From assembly GCA_018105865.1 (NCBI GenBank), contig CM030870.1, forward strand, positions 3,880,001-3,944,000: a stretch of DNA of 64,000 nt. The letters are read 5' to 3'. Source of the DNA: Metaphire vulgaris (taxonomy: Eukaryota; Annelida; Clitellata; Crassiclitellata; Megascolecidae). Numbering within the stretch: the first letter of the stretch is position 1; every line of letters starts with the position of its first letter. The position numbers were made by a program, and so were the translations under genes. Below, piece after piece: positions 18,825 through 52,975 of this stretch. The notes beneath the pieces are model-generated. The model was not told where the DNA came from. It was given only the letters and a program-made list of their open reading frames with translations, and ran no database searches.

Positions 18825-20098
18825 TATAGCATATTATAATGACTCCCATATAATAATAACTTCCCCCTAATTATTATATATATATATATGATAATGACTC
18901 CCCCATCATTTAATTGTTATATATATATATAATAACTTTCTCTATTATAATACACTGTAACTCCCTTGGTTTTTCAGAAGCCAGCTGAGATACCATGGTC
19001 TAGAACACCAAAAGCTTTTTTATATCGAGGATTGTTTCAATAGTGTGCTTGTGTGATTCAAAATTTGTTGTTTTGGCATCAATTAAATTCATTATTGGCA
19101 TTTAAGTGGAGAAATAGGGCTGAAACCATATTGATAAGTGGATAGCATATTAAATGCATCTAAGTAGTTTAACATTCTGGTAAGCATTGCCCTTTCAGGA
19201 ATTTTAAGAAAACTGGGAGATTGGAAATGGGTCTATAATTTGATATAACCATTTTAGAGACATTTTTATAAATTGGGGTTATTTTTTCAATTTTTATTTC
19301 CTCTGGGATTTTTCTTGTAAGAATAGACGAATTTTTGATATCAGACACAGGTTCATCTATATATTCAGCACAGAAATTAATTATATTTTGACGTAGTTCA
19401 TCATATCCAGATGAATTTTTACATTTAGGATAAACTATAATATCTTTAACCTCTTCTGGTGTAGTTGGATAAATTTGAAAGGAGTTATTGGACGGAATGT
19501 TTTTAAAAATTATCATCTGTCTGATCTAATGTATTAGAAGGCTAGATTTTTGAAGCTATTTTGTGACCTATATTTACAAAGTAGTTGTTGAATCTATTGG
19601 AAATGGATTTATTGTCATCCAATTATGTGCCATTGCCTTCTGTGCTAAGGAGAGTTATAGATTTATTTGTATTATTATTATTGTTTAACGAATCATTAAT
19701 ATAGCTCCATGTAGCGGTACTAGAGTTTGTGCTGTCTCTTATGTTGTTTGAATGGCATGACCTTTCAGCTTGTTCAATTATTTGTTTGATCCATATCAAC
19801 CCAATTTTTTCTTTCAGCATTCCATTGACATTTTCTAATTTGATATTACACATAGATGCTTCAAGGATTTTGCGTATGCTTTAAGAAAATTATCAATGTT
19901 AAAAATTGTCTCACTTGGTAAATAATGAGGCCTAACATTTAAAATTGAATTTAGTTGCGATAGGCCTACTTCTTCTGGGGAGTTATTATAATATAGAGAG
20001 TTATTGATATATTAATAATAATGTGGCGGAGTCTTTATTATATATATGATAATGAGGAAGGAGTTATTATTATATGGGAGTCATTATAATATGCTACA
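18825..20098 (-). mobile_element. 1,274-bp TIR element carrying LINE RT fragments
   Basis: 37-bp terminal inverted repeats (18825-18861 and 20062-20098) differ at one position. Their conserved core is TAGCATATTATAATGACTCC. Flanking CCGG at 18821-18824 and 20099-20102 is a 4-bp target duplication. Subterminal AT-rich TAATGACTCCC/AATAACT repeats follow. On the minus strand the interior encodes pieces of a Jockey-like reverse transcriptase: NSSGYDELRQNIINFCAEYI, ITPIYKNVSKMVISNYRPIS and, at 19623-19853, a WSYINDSL region. There is no transposase. It is a non-autonomous DNA element that has captured, or been invaded by, a LINE. Confidence 0.8.
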
Positions 20099-20184
20099 CC
20101 GGGCGGCGACGTTGAGGACGATTGTAGTCGGCCCAGCTGATAGTCGGGAAAGCCGAGGAGGAGGCAATTACAATAATCCAACCT

Positions 20185-20290
20185 AGATAACACAAGGGCA
20201 CGGACTAGATGTATCGCAGCAGATGTTGAGATGTAACGACGAATCTCAACATCTGCTGCGATACATCTAGTCCGTGCCCTTGTGTTATCT
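20185..20290. repeat. Perfect 48-bp inverted repeat, 10-bp loop
   Basis: 20185-20232 and 20243-20290 are exact reverse complements over 48 bases, with the loop GTAACGACGA between. The left arm is the L2 sequence in its normal orientation. The right arm repeats it inverted and forms the 5' end of the insertion. Confidence 0.95.
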
Positions 20291-20304
20291 TGTGTTATTC
20301 AAAC

Positions 20305-21688
20305 AGTTGAATGAAGTTTTAATTCTGATTTACGTAGGAACTTTAAGGTTTTCAAAGGTTATCTAAGGTTACTTAATTATCTTTCTGAAAAGAACGGGAT
20401 ATTTACAGTTTTTATTATGTCAGAAAGGGCTTCTAGCAATTATGAATTTTATCCTTCGAAAAGTTCGACCATGAATGTTACAGTCGATATTTTGCCTTAT
20501 TTACTTCTTTATTTACAATCGCCATGCAGATAGCTTTGGGCTTAAACGGTGCTTCTTCATTCTATAGGACAGACGAAATATCTTTAAAAGGTGTGTTTCG
20601 GGTCATAGTTAAATCTCAAATGTCGGTGTCTTATCAAACGTTATGTCATCAACCTGACTTAAAAATCGCCACAGTTATATATAATATTTTTACATGATTA
20701 AATCTGATATTAGATTTTAGTTGCCCCCAATGCTCCTGTTATAAATCATGCAATCAAACGCCCATTTAATTCCAATTCAATTATACTCTTAACCTTTTAT
20801 CTTCCTTGGCGTAACCATGCGGTAAAGCGAGTTCCACCCATTTATAACTCAATTGCTGTGGGTATTAAAAGTGTTCTCGAAACTCATGCGTTGATCACAT
20901 ATTCCAGTGCCATGTAAAGTAGATTATTCAACGGTTCTCCGAAATATATTTTGCCTTTTATTTGGTTTATATCTTCGCCATTTATTCGTCTTATTTAAGA
21001 AGCGGTACATTAACTCTATTACCAAACAATGCTGACACTCAAGAGAAAGGGTTATCAAAAGTGTCTTAAGTTACAAACGAGTGTTTCGTTGAGCTTTGAA
21101 ATTTAAGTGATCCAGTGTGCATTTTGTGATAACTACTGCGTAATAGCGCCAGAAGTTGATATGTGCCAACCTGGCGGTTAAGCGAAGCGTCGCTATTTAT
21201 AATTTATTTGTGCAGTGTTATTAAGGTGTGATTGCTGATCGTTAAATCTAAAGCTCCAATGGTTTTTCGGAAGTTATTTTATCCCGCTGAGTTTCAAATC
21301 AGCATGTTTAACCTGTGTACTTTGCTAATCTACTTTGATTATATTCAATGAAATCAATGCTATGTGTCCTGAAGCTAAAACGTCCACTGTGGTCAAGACT
21401 CAATAGTCCAATGGACTAACGTTATTCGTGGCCTGTAAAATAGGGCGATATTACCGAAAGACGGCTGCCTTCAAGGGCATTGTTTTTAGGCTGAAGAAGA
21501 ATCTTTGTGTTTATTAAGGTTAAGTTTTTGAGAATTCTTCAAAAATGCATATGCTACGCGAATACTCATATTTTCATTCAGCCTATAAAGCAGACTGCTC
21601 GAGACTTTATTATGGTCAATGGAGGGCGGCACCATAATGTTTAGAGAAAAAGAAGTTTGTTTGCACTTTTAAAGGATGAAAAGATTAT
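20305..21688. other. Unassigned intergenic stretch
   Basis: No ORF, repeat boundary or splice-phase pattern was recognised over about 1.4 kb. Confidence 0.4.
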
Positions 21689-21795
21689 AAAGGTAAAGAT
21701 AGGTCACGTCGAGTCCGAGCGTTCCATGGGTTCCAACGCTTATCTCCGACCTGGACAATCAGCGACGTAATCTGGGGTAGGTTGTCATTACTAAC
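21689..21795 (-). repeat. SINE tail related to the 5S-derived SINE
   Basis: AAGGTAAAGATAGGTCACG, a CGCTTATCTCCGACC segment and GGTAGGTTGTCATTACT align with the 3' part of the 5S-derived SINE at 35426-35745, in the same orientation. The 5S-like head is absent. Confidence 0.6.
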
Positions 21796-21829
21796 CATGC
21801 TACTTATATACCTTTAATAACCTTAACTG

Positions 21830-22975
21830 ATGAAATCTCTGTAAATTTTGAACAAAACAAATTCACTATTGGTATATTCCTTGATTTAACTAAAACATTC
21901 GATATCATTGATCATAACATCACAAATTAAAATACTATGGAATTAAAGGGACTTCCCATAAATGGTTTACTAGTTACTTATCGAATCGTGTGCAATATAC
22001 TCATGTAAATAATACCAATTCTAGTAAAATGAACATTAAATTTGGCGTTCCTCAAGGTTCAGTTCTTGGACCATTGTTATTTATTATATTCATTAATGAT
22101 TTACCCAATGTATCCTCATTATTTCAATATTTGTTATTTGCTAATGATTCCAATCTTGTAGCTAGTCATGGGAATATTAATAAACTAATAACTCAAATAA
22201 ATGATGAACTAATGAAAATTTCATATTGGTTTCAAATAAACAAATTAATACTTAATACTGAAAAAACTAATTTTATAATTTTTCATCCAAAAAGTAAATT
22301 GATACCTAAAGTTACTAATAAAATTAAAATTAACAACATCGAAATTATACAAAAAGAATATACTAAACTTCTTGGAATTACTATTGATCAAAACTTAAAT
22401 TGGAAAGAATATACTAAAATAATAGCAAATAAGATATCGAAAAATCTCAACATTATAAGGCATATAATGAAATATGTTACTAAAAAAGTATTATTAAATC
22501 TATATTTTAGTATGATCCATCCTTACCTAACATATTGTAACATAGTATGGAGTTATAATTATAAATGTCTAATTGATAAAATGCAAAAGATCCAAAATAA
22601 AGCAATTAGATTGCATTATAACCCTAATAATTACGCTAATACTACTAACTTATTCAGGTCATTAAAGGTTCTTAATATTTCTGAAATACATAAACAACAA
22701 ACATCTGTGTTCATGTATAAGTATACTAACAATCTGCTACCGCAGATATTATATGAAATGAAATTTTTTACTGTTAAAAATATAGGCCTACATACTTATT
22801 ATATGAGAACTAGTGATCATTTTAATATTCCCTATGCACGAAAAAACATCAGATTATTCACAGTCAGATTCTTTGGTCCACGTATATGCCATATGGAATT
22901 CCCTACCTACTATGCTAACTGACATATTAAACTTAAATAAATTAAATATAAATTAAAACAATATATCTTAGAAGA
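21830..22975 (+). pseudogene. Jockey-superfamily LINE reverse transcriptase, inactive
   Basis: Motif A reads IGIFLDLTKTFDIIDH in one frame (21870-21920). After a frameshift the long frame from 21990 carries GVPQGSVLGPLLFIIFINDL, the catalytic box as LLFANDSNLV, LGITIDQNLNWKEYTK and HPYLTYCNIVW. The canonical FADD box has become FAND (AAT at 22143-22145), which loses the first catalytic aspartate. The 3' end passes into (AATC)n at about 23028. It is probably a Rex1/CR1-like lineage. The RT fragments inside 18825-20098 look like the complementary N-terminal half of the same family. Confidence 0.8.
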
Positions 22976-23027
22976 ATAAATGATTTGTATATCTACCCAT
23001 TTACTTAAGAGATTAGAGAATCAATAA

Positions 23028-23461
23028 TATCAATCAATCAACCAATCAATCAATCAACAGAGTATTTATATAGCGCCTATTTATCTTAATTAAAAGAACT
23101 CCCTAAGCGCTCCCGCTGCGGTTAGCGCTGTCGACTCGGCAAAGCCAACGTCGGAGGCACTGTTAACAGCGTTGACGCCTCTGCGGGTCGGAAGATGATT
23201 ATAAAATTAACTCGGGTAATAAGAGGAGTTCGCGGCCGTAACGAAATCCGGCGTTGAATTCCTGAGAGAGTGGACTTCCGCAGAATGTTTCCCAAGACAG
23301 AGACGCCAGTGAAGGACGGAAGGAAATGTTGACAGTCTCGCACGATGGTAAATGGAATACGCGCCGTAGAGAGGTCCGACGACGTACTCCCAAGAGGCGG
23401 TCTTCCGTTAGAGTAATCCGCAGCCGAGTAGGCTCCCGTCACCGAACTCATCAGATTCGAC
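23028..23461 (-). repeat. (AATC)n tail plus inverted LINE or SINE terminus
   Basis: AATCAATCAATC at 23028-23058 is followed by GTATTTATATAGCGCCTA, the reverse complement of the GGCGCTATATAAAT motif that ends the L2 copies here. This suggests a minus-strand element abutting the plus-strand L2. The body (23100-23460) shows only patchy likeness to L2 3' coding sequence, so the identity is tentative. Confidence 0.45.
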
Positions 23462-25223
23462 GGTGATGGAAAATTCCGTAGAGAACCGGAGCAAAACAGT
23501 CGATCGAGACGTACAATTGCCAGGAAGGGCGACATTCCACTGTTCGAGGCGTTCTCTGCCCCGACGTGTGCAGAAGTGGAGGCCTGCGTGCGAGCGGCTC
23601 CCAACAAGCAGTGCCATTCGGACCCGCTCCCCACCTGGCTGCTGAAGGAGTCCATCGGGACCCTGGCGCCGTATCTGACGAGCCTAATGACAGCCTCGCT
23701 GACTAGCGGTGTCTTCCCGTCGTCTTGGAAGTTGGCTATCGTCTCACCACGGCTGAAGCGGACCGGCCTGGATCCTGCGACCGTCGCAAGTTATCGACCG
23801 GTATCCAATCTTCCCTTCCTCTCCAAGATATTGGAGAGGTTAGCAAACAAGCAACTGGTCACGTTCTTGACAGTGAACGGCCTGATGCCTAAGGACCAGT
23901 CTGCCTACCGGCGGGGTCACTCGACCGAAACGGCGGTTCTGAAAATCTACAGTGACCTCGTAGACGGGATCTCCAACGACCAAGTCGGACTTCTCTGTCT
24001 GCTAGACCTCTCGGCGGCATTTGAGTCGGTCGATCCGGATATTCTGACACAGCGTCTGGACTCAACCTTTGGCATAAAGGGAATCGCTCACTACTGGCTG
24101 AGCGACTACCTCACGAACAGAACACAGACGGTGCATTGCAATGGCTCCTTCTCGGAGATGCGACCAGTACTTTGCGGAGTGCCGCAGGGCTCGGTACTGG
24201 GCCCTCTACTGTTCGTTCTGTACGTAGCAGATGTGCACAAACTCATCAGATCGTTTGGCTTGCACGCGCACGGCTATGCTGACGACGTCCAGGTCTACGC
24301 GACCTGTAGGCCATCCGAATCTGACGAGCTACGGAAGCAGGTCATCGAGTGCCTGCAGGCCGTCGAATTGTGGATGGCTACAAACCGGCTCGCACTCAAT
24401 CCCGCCAAAACGGAGTTTCTTTGACTCTCAACACCGGGACGGACCCACCTGATCAATCGCGCTGCGTTCACTTTCGGGAACTCCGATGTTGATCCGGTCA
24501 GAGACGTCAGGCTGCTCGGGGTGACTCTTGATGAGACTCTGTCATTCAGTGAGCACATCGCCAATGTCACCCGCTCATGCTACCACCAGTTACGGGTGAT
24601 CAGAGCGATGCGCCGATATCTCACGGTGTCGGCGACGATACTACTGGTCCGGGTGTTAGTCCTGAGCCGGATTGACTATTGTAACAGTGTGCTGTTGGGC
24701 CTTCCCGCCAACCTGCTCAACAAACTGCAATCCGTGCTCAACGTTTCGGCGCGACTGATCTTTGGAGCACGAAGGAACGCTCACGTCACGTCGCTGCTTC
24801 GAGACAAACTTCATTGGCTACCAATACGGGAGCGGATCGTCTACAAGCGATGCCTGCTAACTCACCGAGCGTTACATGACCCCACTTGTCCGGACTACAT
24901 CGCCTCCCTCCTACAGCGGACCACGACGCTGGAACGACGTCGGCTGCTAAGATCTGGCAGTCGCGTTAAACTGCTTGTTCCTCCCCCGTCTAAAACGGCT
25001 AAGTTCGGGGACAGGTCGGTTACACGGGGCAATCCAGGACTGTGGAACTCACTACCGGACTTTGTCACAAACTCCGACTCTCTTGGAATTTTTCTACGTA
25101 ACCTTAAGACTTACCTATTTACCATCGGATATTCGTAGTTTTGTAAAGCGCTCTTGTCTTTGGCCACTTTTGCCATGCTTATTGCGCTATAGAAATCGTC
25201 TAGCTAATAATAATAATAATAAT
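23462..25223 (+). pseudogene. L2/CR1-type LINE RT, nearly intact frame
   Basis: One continuous frame carries KQCHSDPLPTWLLKESI, SYRPVSNLPFLSKILERL, motif A LLCLLDLSAAFESVD, GVPQGSVLGPLLFVLYV, the catalytic box YADDVQVY, RLALNPAKTEFL, then RLLGVTLDETLSFSEHIA, IDYCNSVLLGLP and GDRSVTRGNPGLWNSLPD, ending at 25138. The only lesion seen is a TGA at 24422-24424 where relatives have tryptophan (KTEFLW). The 3' UTR ends TTGCGCTATAGAAATC and (TAA)n at 25206-25223. The endonuclease half is missing (5' truncated). It is the youngest-looking L2 copy in the window. Confidence 0.9.
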
Positions 25224-25968
25224 TCCAGACACGCAAACACGCACTGGCGATGTCAGCCATTTTGGCAGACAAGATGGCGGACTTGACATCAACGACGACC
25301 GAAAACATCCAGAAACAAACGGAATATACTGAGAACAGAGTTAGCTCCTCGAAGACCGACGAGCGAGAACTCAGTCCTCTCATTTGGTAGGAAAACCAAA
25401 TGTAGATCGTCGAAAACTGGCGAGAACGGCGACAAAATCCAACACGCAAAACACGCGCTATAGCTATCCGACTCCATATATATAGTATATAATAACAGTT
25501 TGTACATGTAGTGCATGTGTTGTTAACATTGAGAAATGAATCTTGTTATTTTGACATTTAACAATGAATAGTGTGAGGCTTTTGACTATCTTTTCATGTT
25601 GTATATGCAACTAATACAATGTATTTCATGCAATCTTGAGCAGTACATGCATATGTTCTGGAAAGGACACTATTATTCCAGAATTGCTAAGAAGACCTGC
25701 TACTGATTAATTGATTCTGATTAATTTCTGTTTTGGGTTTGTATTTTAAATCGTTTTAAATATTTGTCATTTCGATGATCTAATGCTGGCTTCCTACAGA
25801 CAAGAACATATTTAATAATACAATATTTCAATATAACTTATGCTGATACCTGACCATTTGTTATTTTTAATATAGCAAACATATTGAATAAAGCATATAC
25901 TGTACTGACATTTGTCTAATTTCTGATATTAAATTTTAATATGTGTTTGTTATCCGATATTATTAAAG

Positions 25969-26000
<32 letters not shown>

Positions 26001-26006
26001 ATCAAC
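25224..26006. other. Intergenic; possible promoter-like ATG context
   Basis: 25269-25280 contains ACAAGATGGCGGAC, similar to YY1-type start-site motifs, and opens a 35-codon frame (MADLTSTTTEN...) that could run into a donor at GTAGGA (25387). Nothing downstream supports a gene. (TGAT)n occupies 25971-26000. Confidence 0.3.
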
Positions 26007-26349
26007 CAGGATTATTTCTAGGATTGTGAATTTGGGGGTGTCGGGAAAAATCTGGGAGAAGGTGTGGTTATTTTCTAGGATTGTAGGGATGTGAATGTAG
26101 GGGGTGTTGGGAAAATCTGGGGGTGTCAGAGTTTGGAAGTCTCTACCGAAAAGTCTGACAAGGGAAAAATTTTTATCAAGTCTCAAAAAGTGTGAGCAAA
26201 AAGGTCGTCCGAGGCTAAAAGTTGGGGGTGTCCTCCATTTCGGGGGTGGGTGGTTTCAGGGCTAATTAATATGCATTTTGTATGCATACCATTGTCACAT
26301 TCTCAAATTTTGGGGTGTCGACCTCATATTGGGGTGTAAAATATCCCTG
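26007..26349. mobile_element. hAT-type MITE, family c, longer copy (343 bp)
   Basis: It begins CAGGATTATTTCTAGGATTG and ends GTAAAATATCCCTG, with the family core GTATGCATACCATTGTCACA. The 8-bp flanks ATATCAAC and ATGTCAGC match at 6 of 8. An internal part is repeated (TTTCTAGGATTG twice). Confidence 0.75.
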
Positions 26350-27141
26350 ATGTCAGCATTTGGTTATATGCAGCAATTTTGACAAGTCATTGTAATGCAA
26401 CAGAATACCTCAATGGTTCCTCACATAACCTGTAAAGATAGTACAGAATTATTACAATTTAAAGAATAAAAATACCCTTTTAAAGTGGTTTTCAATATTA
26501 CCTCGCACAAACCTCTTAAGTGGTACTTTTGTAATACCCTTTCCGCATCTTTAAAATACCTTTTTGTACCATCTCAGATGGTTTTATAACAATACCTTCA
26601 CATATGGTATTATGAAAACCTTTAGACGGTAGAGTTTTAGGCCACCGCTATAATACCCTTTTCAAACCCTTATCTAAACCATTTCTTCTAACAGTGATAT
26701 AGTAGTCGGAAGTCTACCGGAACCGGAAATATCACATACATTGATGAATATATTCCTGTTCCATACTAATCCACTACTAATTAAATGTACTTTCCAAATT
26801 ACCAACATGCTGACATTATGACATCCACCTACTTATCTGTATATAGGATACCGACTTACGGGAATTATATTCCCTTTGGTATCTCTTGTCTCCGACTAGC
26901 AATAAATATTGATGTAATATGATTAATGTATTCCCTGTTATTATGTTAATTTGAAGCAATATAGTATAAATAATGGACTTAAAAAATTTTTTCAACTTTT
27001 TTCTACATGTTCATTGTGTTTAAGATTTATGTTCATTGTGCTTTTGTTCATTACGCTTATGTTCATTACGCTTAATAATTATAAGAATTTGATGTACTCA
27101 TGTATTTAACTGATGTGATGTTTTGTTGTTGGAAATAAACT
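26350..27141. other. Spacer with short tandem repeats
   Basis: The AATACCCTTTT-rich region 26470-26690 and four TGTTCATTRYGCTTA units at about 27008-27073. No gene was seen. Confidence 0.4.
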
Positions 27142-27296
27142 AAACTGAAAATCATTTTATTCCTGAGACCGTTCTCTGAAATCGTGTGGTCTTCCTTCCT
27201 TAAATCGTCATCGTTTTATTTGTTATCGGAATTAAATTTAGACACCAGCCCAGAAGATAAAATGGATTTTTAGTTGTTATTCTGTAGACTTGACTG

Positions 27297-27616
27297 CAGG
27301 ATATTTCCAGTGTTGGAGTTGCCGGGGGTTGGGAGGGGGTTGAACCTCCCAAGCTAATTTTGCCCAAAAATCGCATATCGGGTACATGTAACTTCTGTCA
27401 TTCATTGAATTTCAGTCTTCAACCCCCAGCTCAAATTTCACAACTCCAACACTGGATATTTCTAGGATTGTGAATTGGGGTGACCTCAAATTGGAGGTGT
27501 TCGAGCTAATTAGTATGCATTTTGTATGCATACCATTGTCACATTACCAAATTTGGGGATGTCGACCTCAAATTGGGAGGTGTTAGGGGGTTTTAGGGGG
27601 TGTAAAAATATCTCTG
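27297..27616. mobile_element. hAT-type MITE, family c, interrupted by another MITE
   Basis: The same CTTGACTG duplication as in copy 1 (27289-27296, 27617-27624) shows it was inherited with the block. Its left TIR is split by the family-b MITE. Confidence 0.85.
27308..27454. mobile_element. Nested hAT-type MITE, family b (TIR CAGTGTTGGAGTTG), 147 bp
   Basis: The TIRs CAGTGTTGGAGTTG and CAACTCCAACACTG have the perfect 8-bp duplication GATATTTC at 27300-27307 and 27455-27462. It is absent from copy 1 of the block, so it inserted after the duplication. The second family member is at 46730-46955. Confidence 0.92.
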
Positions 27617-27698
27617 CTTGACTGTCATGGCCTCTTTATTCCTGAAATGAGGCTCTGAATAAGTTGGCCCTATTCTCTGGAATGCTATTGACCCTAGT

Positions 27699-27860
27699 CA
27701 TGGGCGCCCACAGAAATTTTTCCAGGAGGGGCAAAACACATTTTAACACAATTGTCACGGTTGATATTTTATCTGGGTTTTCAAATTTCACAAAGAAATA
27801 TTGGCATTTGCATTTTCAGGGGTAAGTGCCCTCTCTTGCCCTAATGTCCTGGCACCATTG
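27699..27860. mobile_element. hAT-type MITE, family d, second copy
   Basis: The ends CATGGGCGCC and GGCACCATTG have 8-bp flanks ACCCTAGT and ACCCCAGT (7 of 8). Confidence 0.8.
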
Positions 27861-27939
27861 ACCCCAGTGTACGCAATTTAGCAAACAACTTAAACTCTTC
27901 TCTTTATTGATATACAGCCATAGCAACGGAAACTCTTCT

Positions 27940-50788
<22,849 letters not shown>

Positions 50789-51393
50789 CTGTTCATCAAA
50801 AAACAACGATTAAATCCACAAAAAAATTTAATTTAAGTGTCTTCAAGTATTTTCTACACAACACCACACTTCAATACAAACTAAATTACGATAGAACACT
50901 TGAGACCTTCACATTCCTTAATGCAGGCATAGAGTCTAACATATGCAAGTGAATAAAATGAATGAAAACACCAGTCTTCACTTTTTAAAACTACAGAATT
51001 ATTCAAACCAAACACACACAAACTGTTGTGTTACAAAGGCACTGGCAAACACATTGCTATTAATATTAACTTTATTATTAAGGCAACTTCTATAGTGCCA
51101 ACAGTACGACAAGAACTGAAGTCAATGGCAGTTTAAGAAATATTCGATGATAGTCAAACACGGTGTGGCAGAGGTGAGATTTGAGACTCCAATTGCATAT
51201 GTGGAATCAACCTTTGTTACATAATTAATCACACTGAGGATTCCATAGAAGCAAATAACTGTTACTGTAACAAGGCTAAAAACTGCGCTGAAACACAGAA
51301 TAAAATGCAACACAACAAGGCAGATGAGGAAACTGTGCAACGCGTAACAGGCAGTAGATTAGTCCATGGACTACTAGATTACCTGGACGCCCA
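50789..51393. other. Ferlin intron or 5' side, nothing recognised
   Basis: No further upstream ferlin exon could be recognised between the first seen exon and the foldback element. Confidence 0.4.
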
Positions 51394-52226
51394 ACTGAAA
51401 AAGGTGCTGTACATCAGAGGGCTGGATAAATGCAGCCTCCTGTGCATTTGCATGTAATTTTGGACATTTTCAACTTGCAATTGCTCGGATTCTGTGAAAG
51501 CTATGATGAGGTATACACCAATGTTTTGCATTTTTATCCCTCTTTCAAACCATCCGTGCAAAATTGAATAACAATTTGGATAAGGGTCCACAATCTGGCC
51601 TGAAACAGAACCCTCATTCAAACAAATTCGTTTTCTGTTCCAAGCTGTGTTGCTAAAATTTTTAAGTGGCAACCTAACTTTGGTGAACGGCAAAGTTGCA
51701 GAGGAATGTAATTGGAACAAAATAAATCAAACATTTTGAAAATTGGACAATATTTGGTCGAGATATATTCTTCCTACCCCGAGCACTCTCCTTCCGATAA
51801 ATTGTCGTTTCGATCAGTTTAGAACGATGCTTGTATTTCTTTTATAATTTGCTATATCTCGACCAAATATTGTCCAATTTTCAAAATGTTTGATTTATTT
51901 TGTTCCAATTACATTCCTCTGCAACTTTGCTGTTCACCAAGTTAGGTTGCCACTCAAAAATTTTAGCAAACACAGCTTGGAACAGAAAACAAATTTTTTT
52001 GGAGGGGGTTCTGTTTCAGGCCAGATTGTGGACTTTTATCCCAATTCTTATTAAATTTTGCACGGATGTTTTGAAAGAGGGATAAAAATGCAAAACATTG
52101 GTGTATACCTCATCATTTTAGCTTTCACAGAATCCGAGCAATTGCAAGTTGAAAATGTCCAAAATTACATGCAAATGCACAGGAGGCTGCATTTATCCAG
52201 CCCCTGATGTAGAGCACCTTTTCAGT
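51394..52226. mobile_element. 833-bp foldback element with 373-bp inverted arms
   Basis: 51394-51766 and 51854-52226 are long inverted repeats (outer ends ACTGAAAAGGTGCT and AGCACCTTTTCAGT, inner ends GGTCGAGATAT and ATATCTCGACC). An 87-bp spacer separates them. The arms have small differences. No target duplication and no superfamily-diagnostic end was recognised. Confidence 0.8.
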
Positions 52227-52344
52227 AAATGACTATTCTCTAAGAAACAGAGGACTTAAGCAAAAATAAATTAATCATTTGACATGATTCTACATATGAA
52301 AGTGCTGAAATTCAACCAGGAACCAGAACATAACATCATTTAAG
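52227..52344. repeat. 118-bp direct repeat, copy 1
   Basis: AAATGACTATTCTCTAAGAA through CATCATTTAAGAT, nearly identical to 53315-53432. It starts exactly at the foldback element's right end. Confidence 0.85.
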
Positions 52345-52620
52345 ATTCATTCAAGTGAATTCTGCAGCCGAAGATATTCATCACCGATCTGAAAATCGTA
52401 ATTTTTAAAATACTTTCTTCACTACGAGTCGCTGTCCAAACAACGCTTCACATCATTATACACAATCCCAGAATTTGGCAAGTAAGTACAATTTGACAAC
52501 AACCTTGGTAACAGAGACATCAAAGCAAAACACGACAACCGGTAAAGTCAGCAGAGAACCATTGAAATGAATTGACAGCCAAAGTAGCAACTGAATGAGA
52601 ATATAAGCAGCTGTGTCATA

Positions 52621-52975
52621 CAATAAGGAGAAGAGAGAGGGGATTTGATAGAAACATACAAAATAATGACTGGGAAAGTAGATGTGCCATGCGATCGATT
52701 CTTTACATTGACACACTATAGCAGCACAAGAGGTCACAAATGCAAATTGTTTAAGCAGAGGGTTGGTAAAAGAAAGAACAATTTTTTTAGTGCAAGGGTT
52801 GTGGACAAATGGAACAGTTTGGACGAGGTGTGAGTGACAATTGAAACAGTAAACGGATTCAAAGGCTATCTCAATAAACTAGGTTATTGAATGCAGATGG
52901 TTACATCAGTGGTTTTCACACAGGCTTACTTAGCCTCCTAAACCACTTAAAATCACATTATTATTAATAACACAG
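52621..52975 (+). pseudogene. CR1-clade LINE 3' end
   Basis: RREGDLIETYKIMTGKVDVP, YSSTRGHKCKLFKQRVG and FFSARVVDKWNSLDEV, with a 3' UTR matching 5400-5755 closely. It is short and 5' truncated. Confidence 0.85.

Larger units (their letters stand above)
18359..20290 (-). pseudogene. L2/CR1-type LINE, split by a TIR element
   Basis: The minus-strand C-terminal reverse transcriptase (LHWLKIPERIVFKRCSLTFR ... GERSVTRGNPLLWNALPD) runs from the TTCTATTCTATTC tail at 18360-18375 up to 18824. It continues after an insertion at 20099-20232, where the sequence aligns to the same part of the L2 copy at 900-1060. Its 5' end terminates in a perfect inverted copy of itself (20185-20290). A possible 9-bp target duplication, TATTCAAAC, occurs at 18350-18358 and 20296-20304. 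Confidence 0.85.
27142..27939. repeat. Duplicated block, copy 2
   Basis: Copy of 17481-18128. The extra length is mostly a 147-bp MITE plus its 8-bp duplication (27308-27462). Confidence 0.85.

Noticed and set aside
23122..23655. 177-codon minus-strand ORF
   Set aside because: Mostly antisense to the L2 reverse-transcriptase frame on the plus strand; no recognisable protein.
25269..25390. First exon of a host gene at ACAAGATGGCGG
   Set aside because: Suggestive start context and a possible donor, but no downstream exon or homology; kept only as a note.
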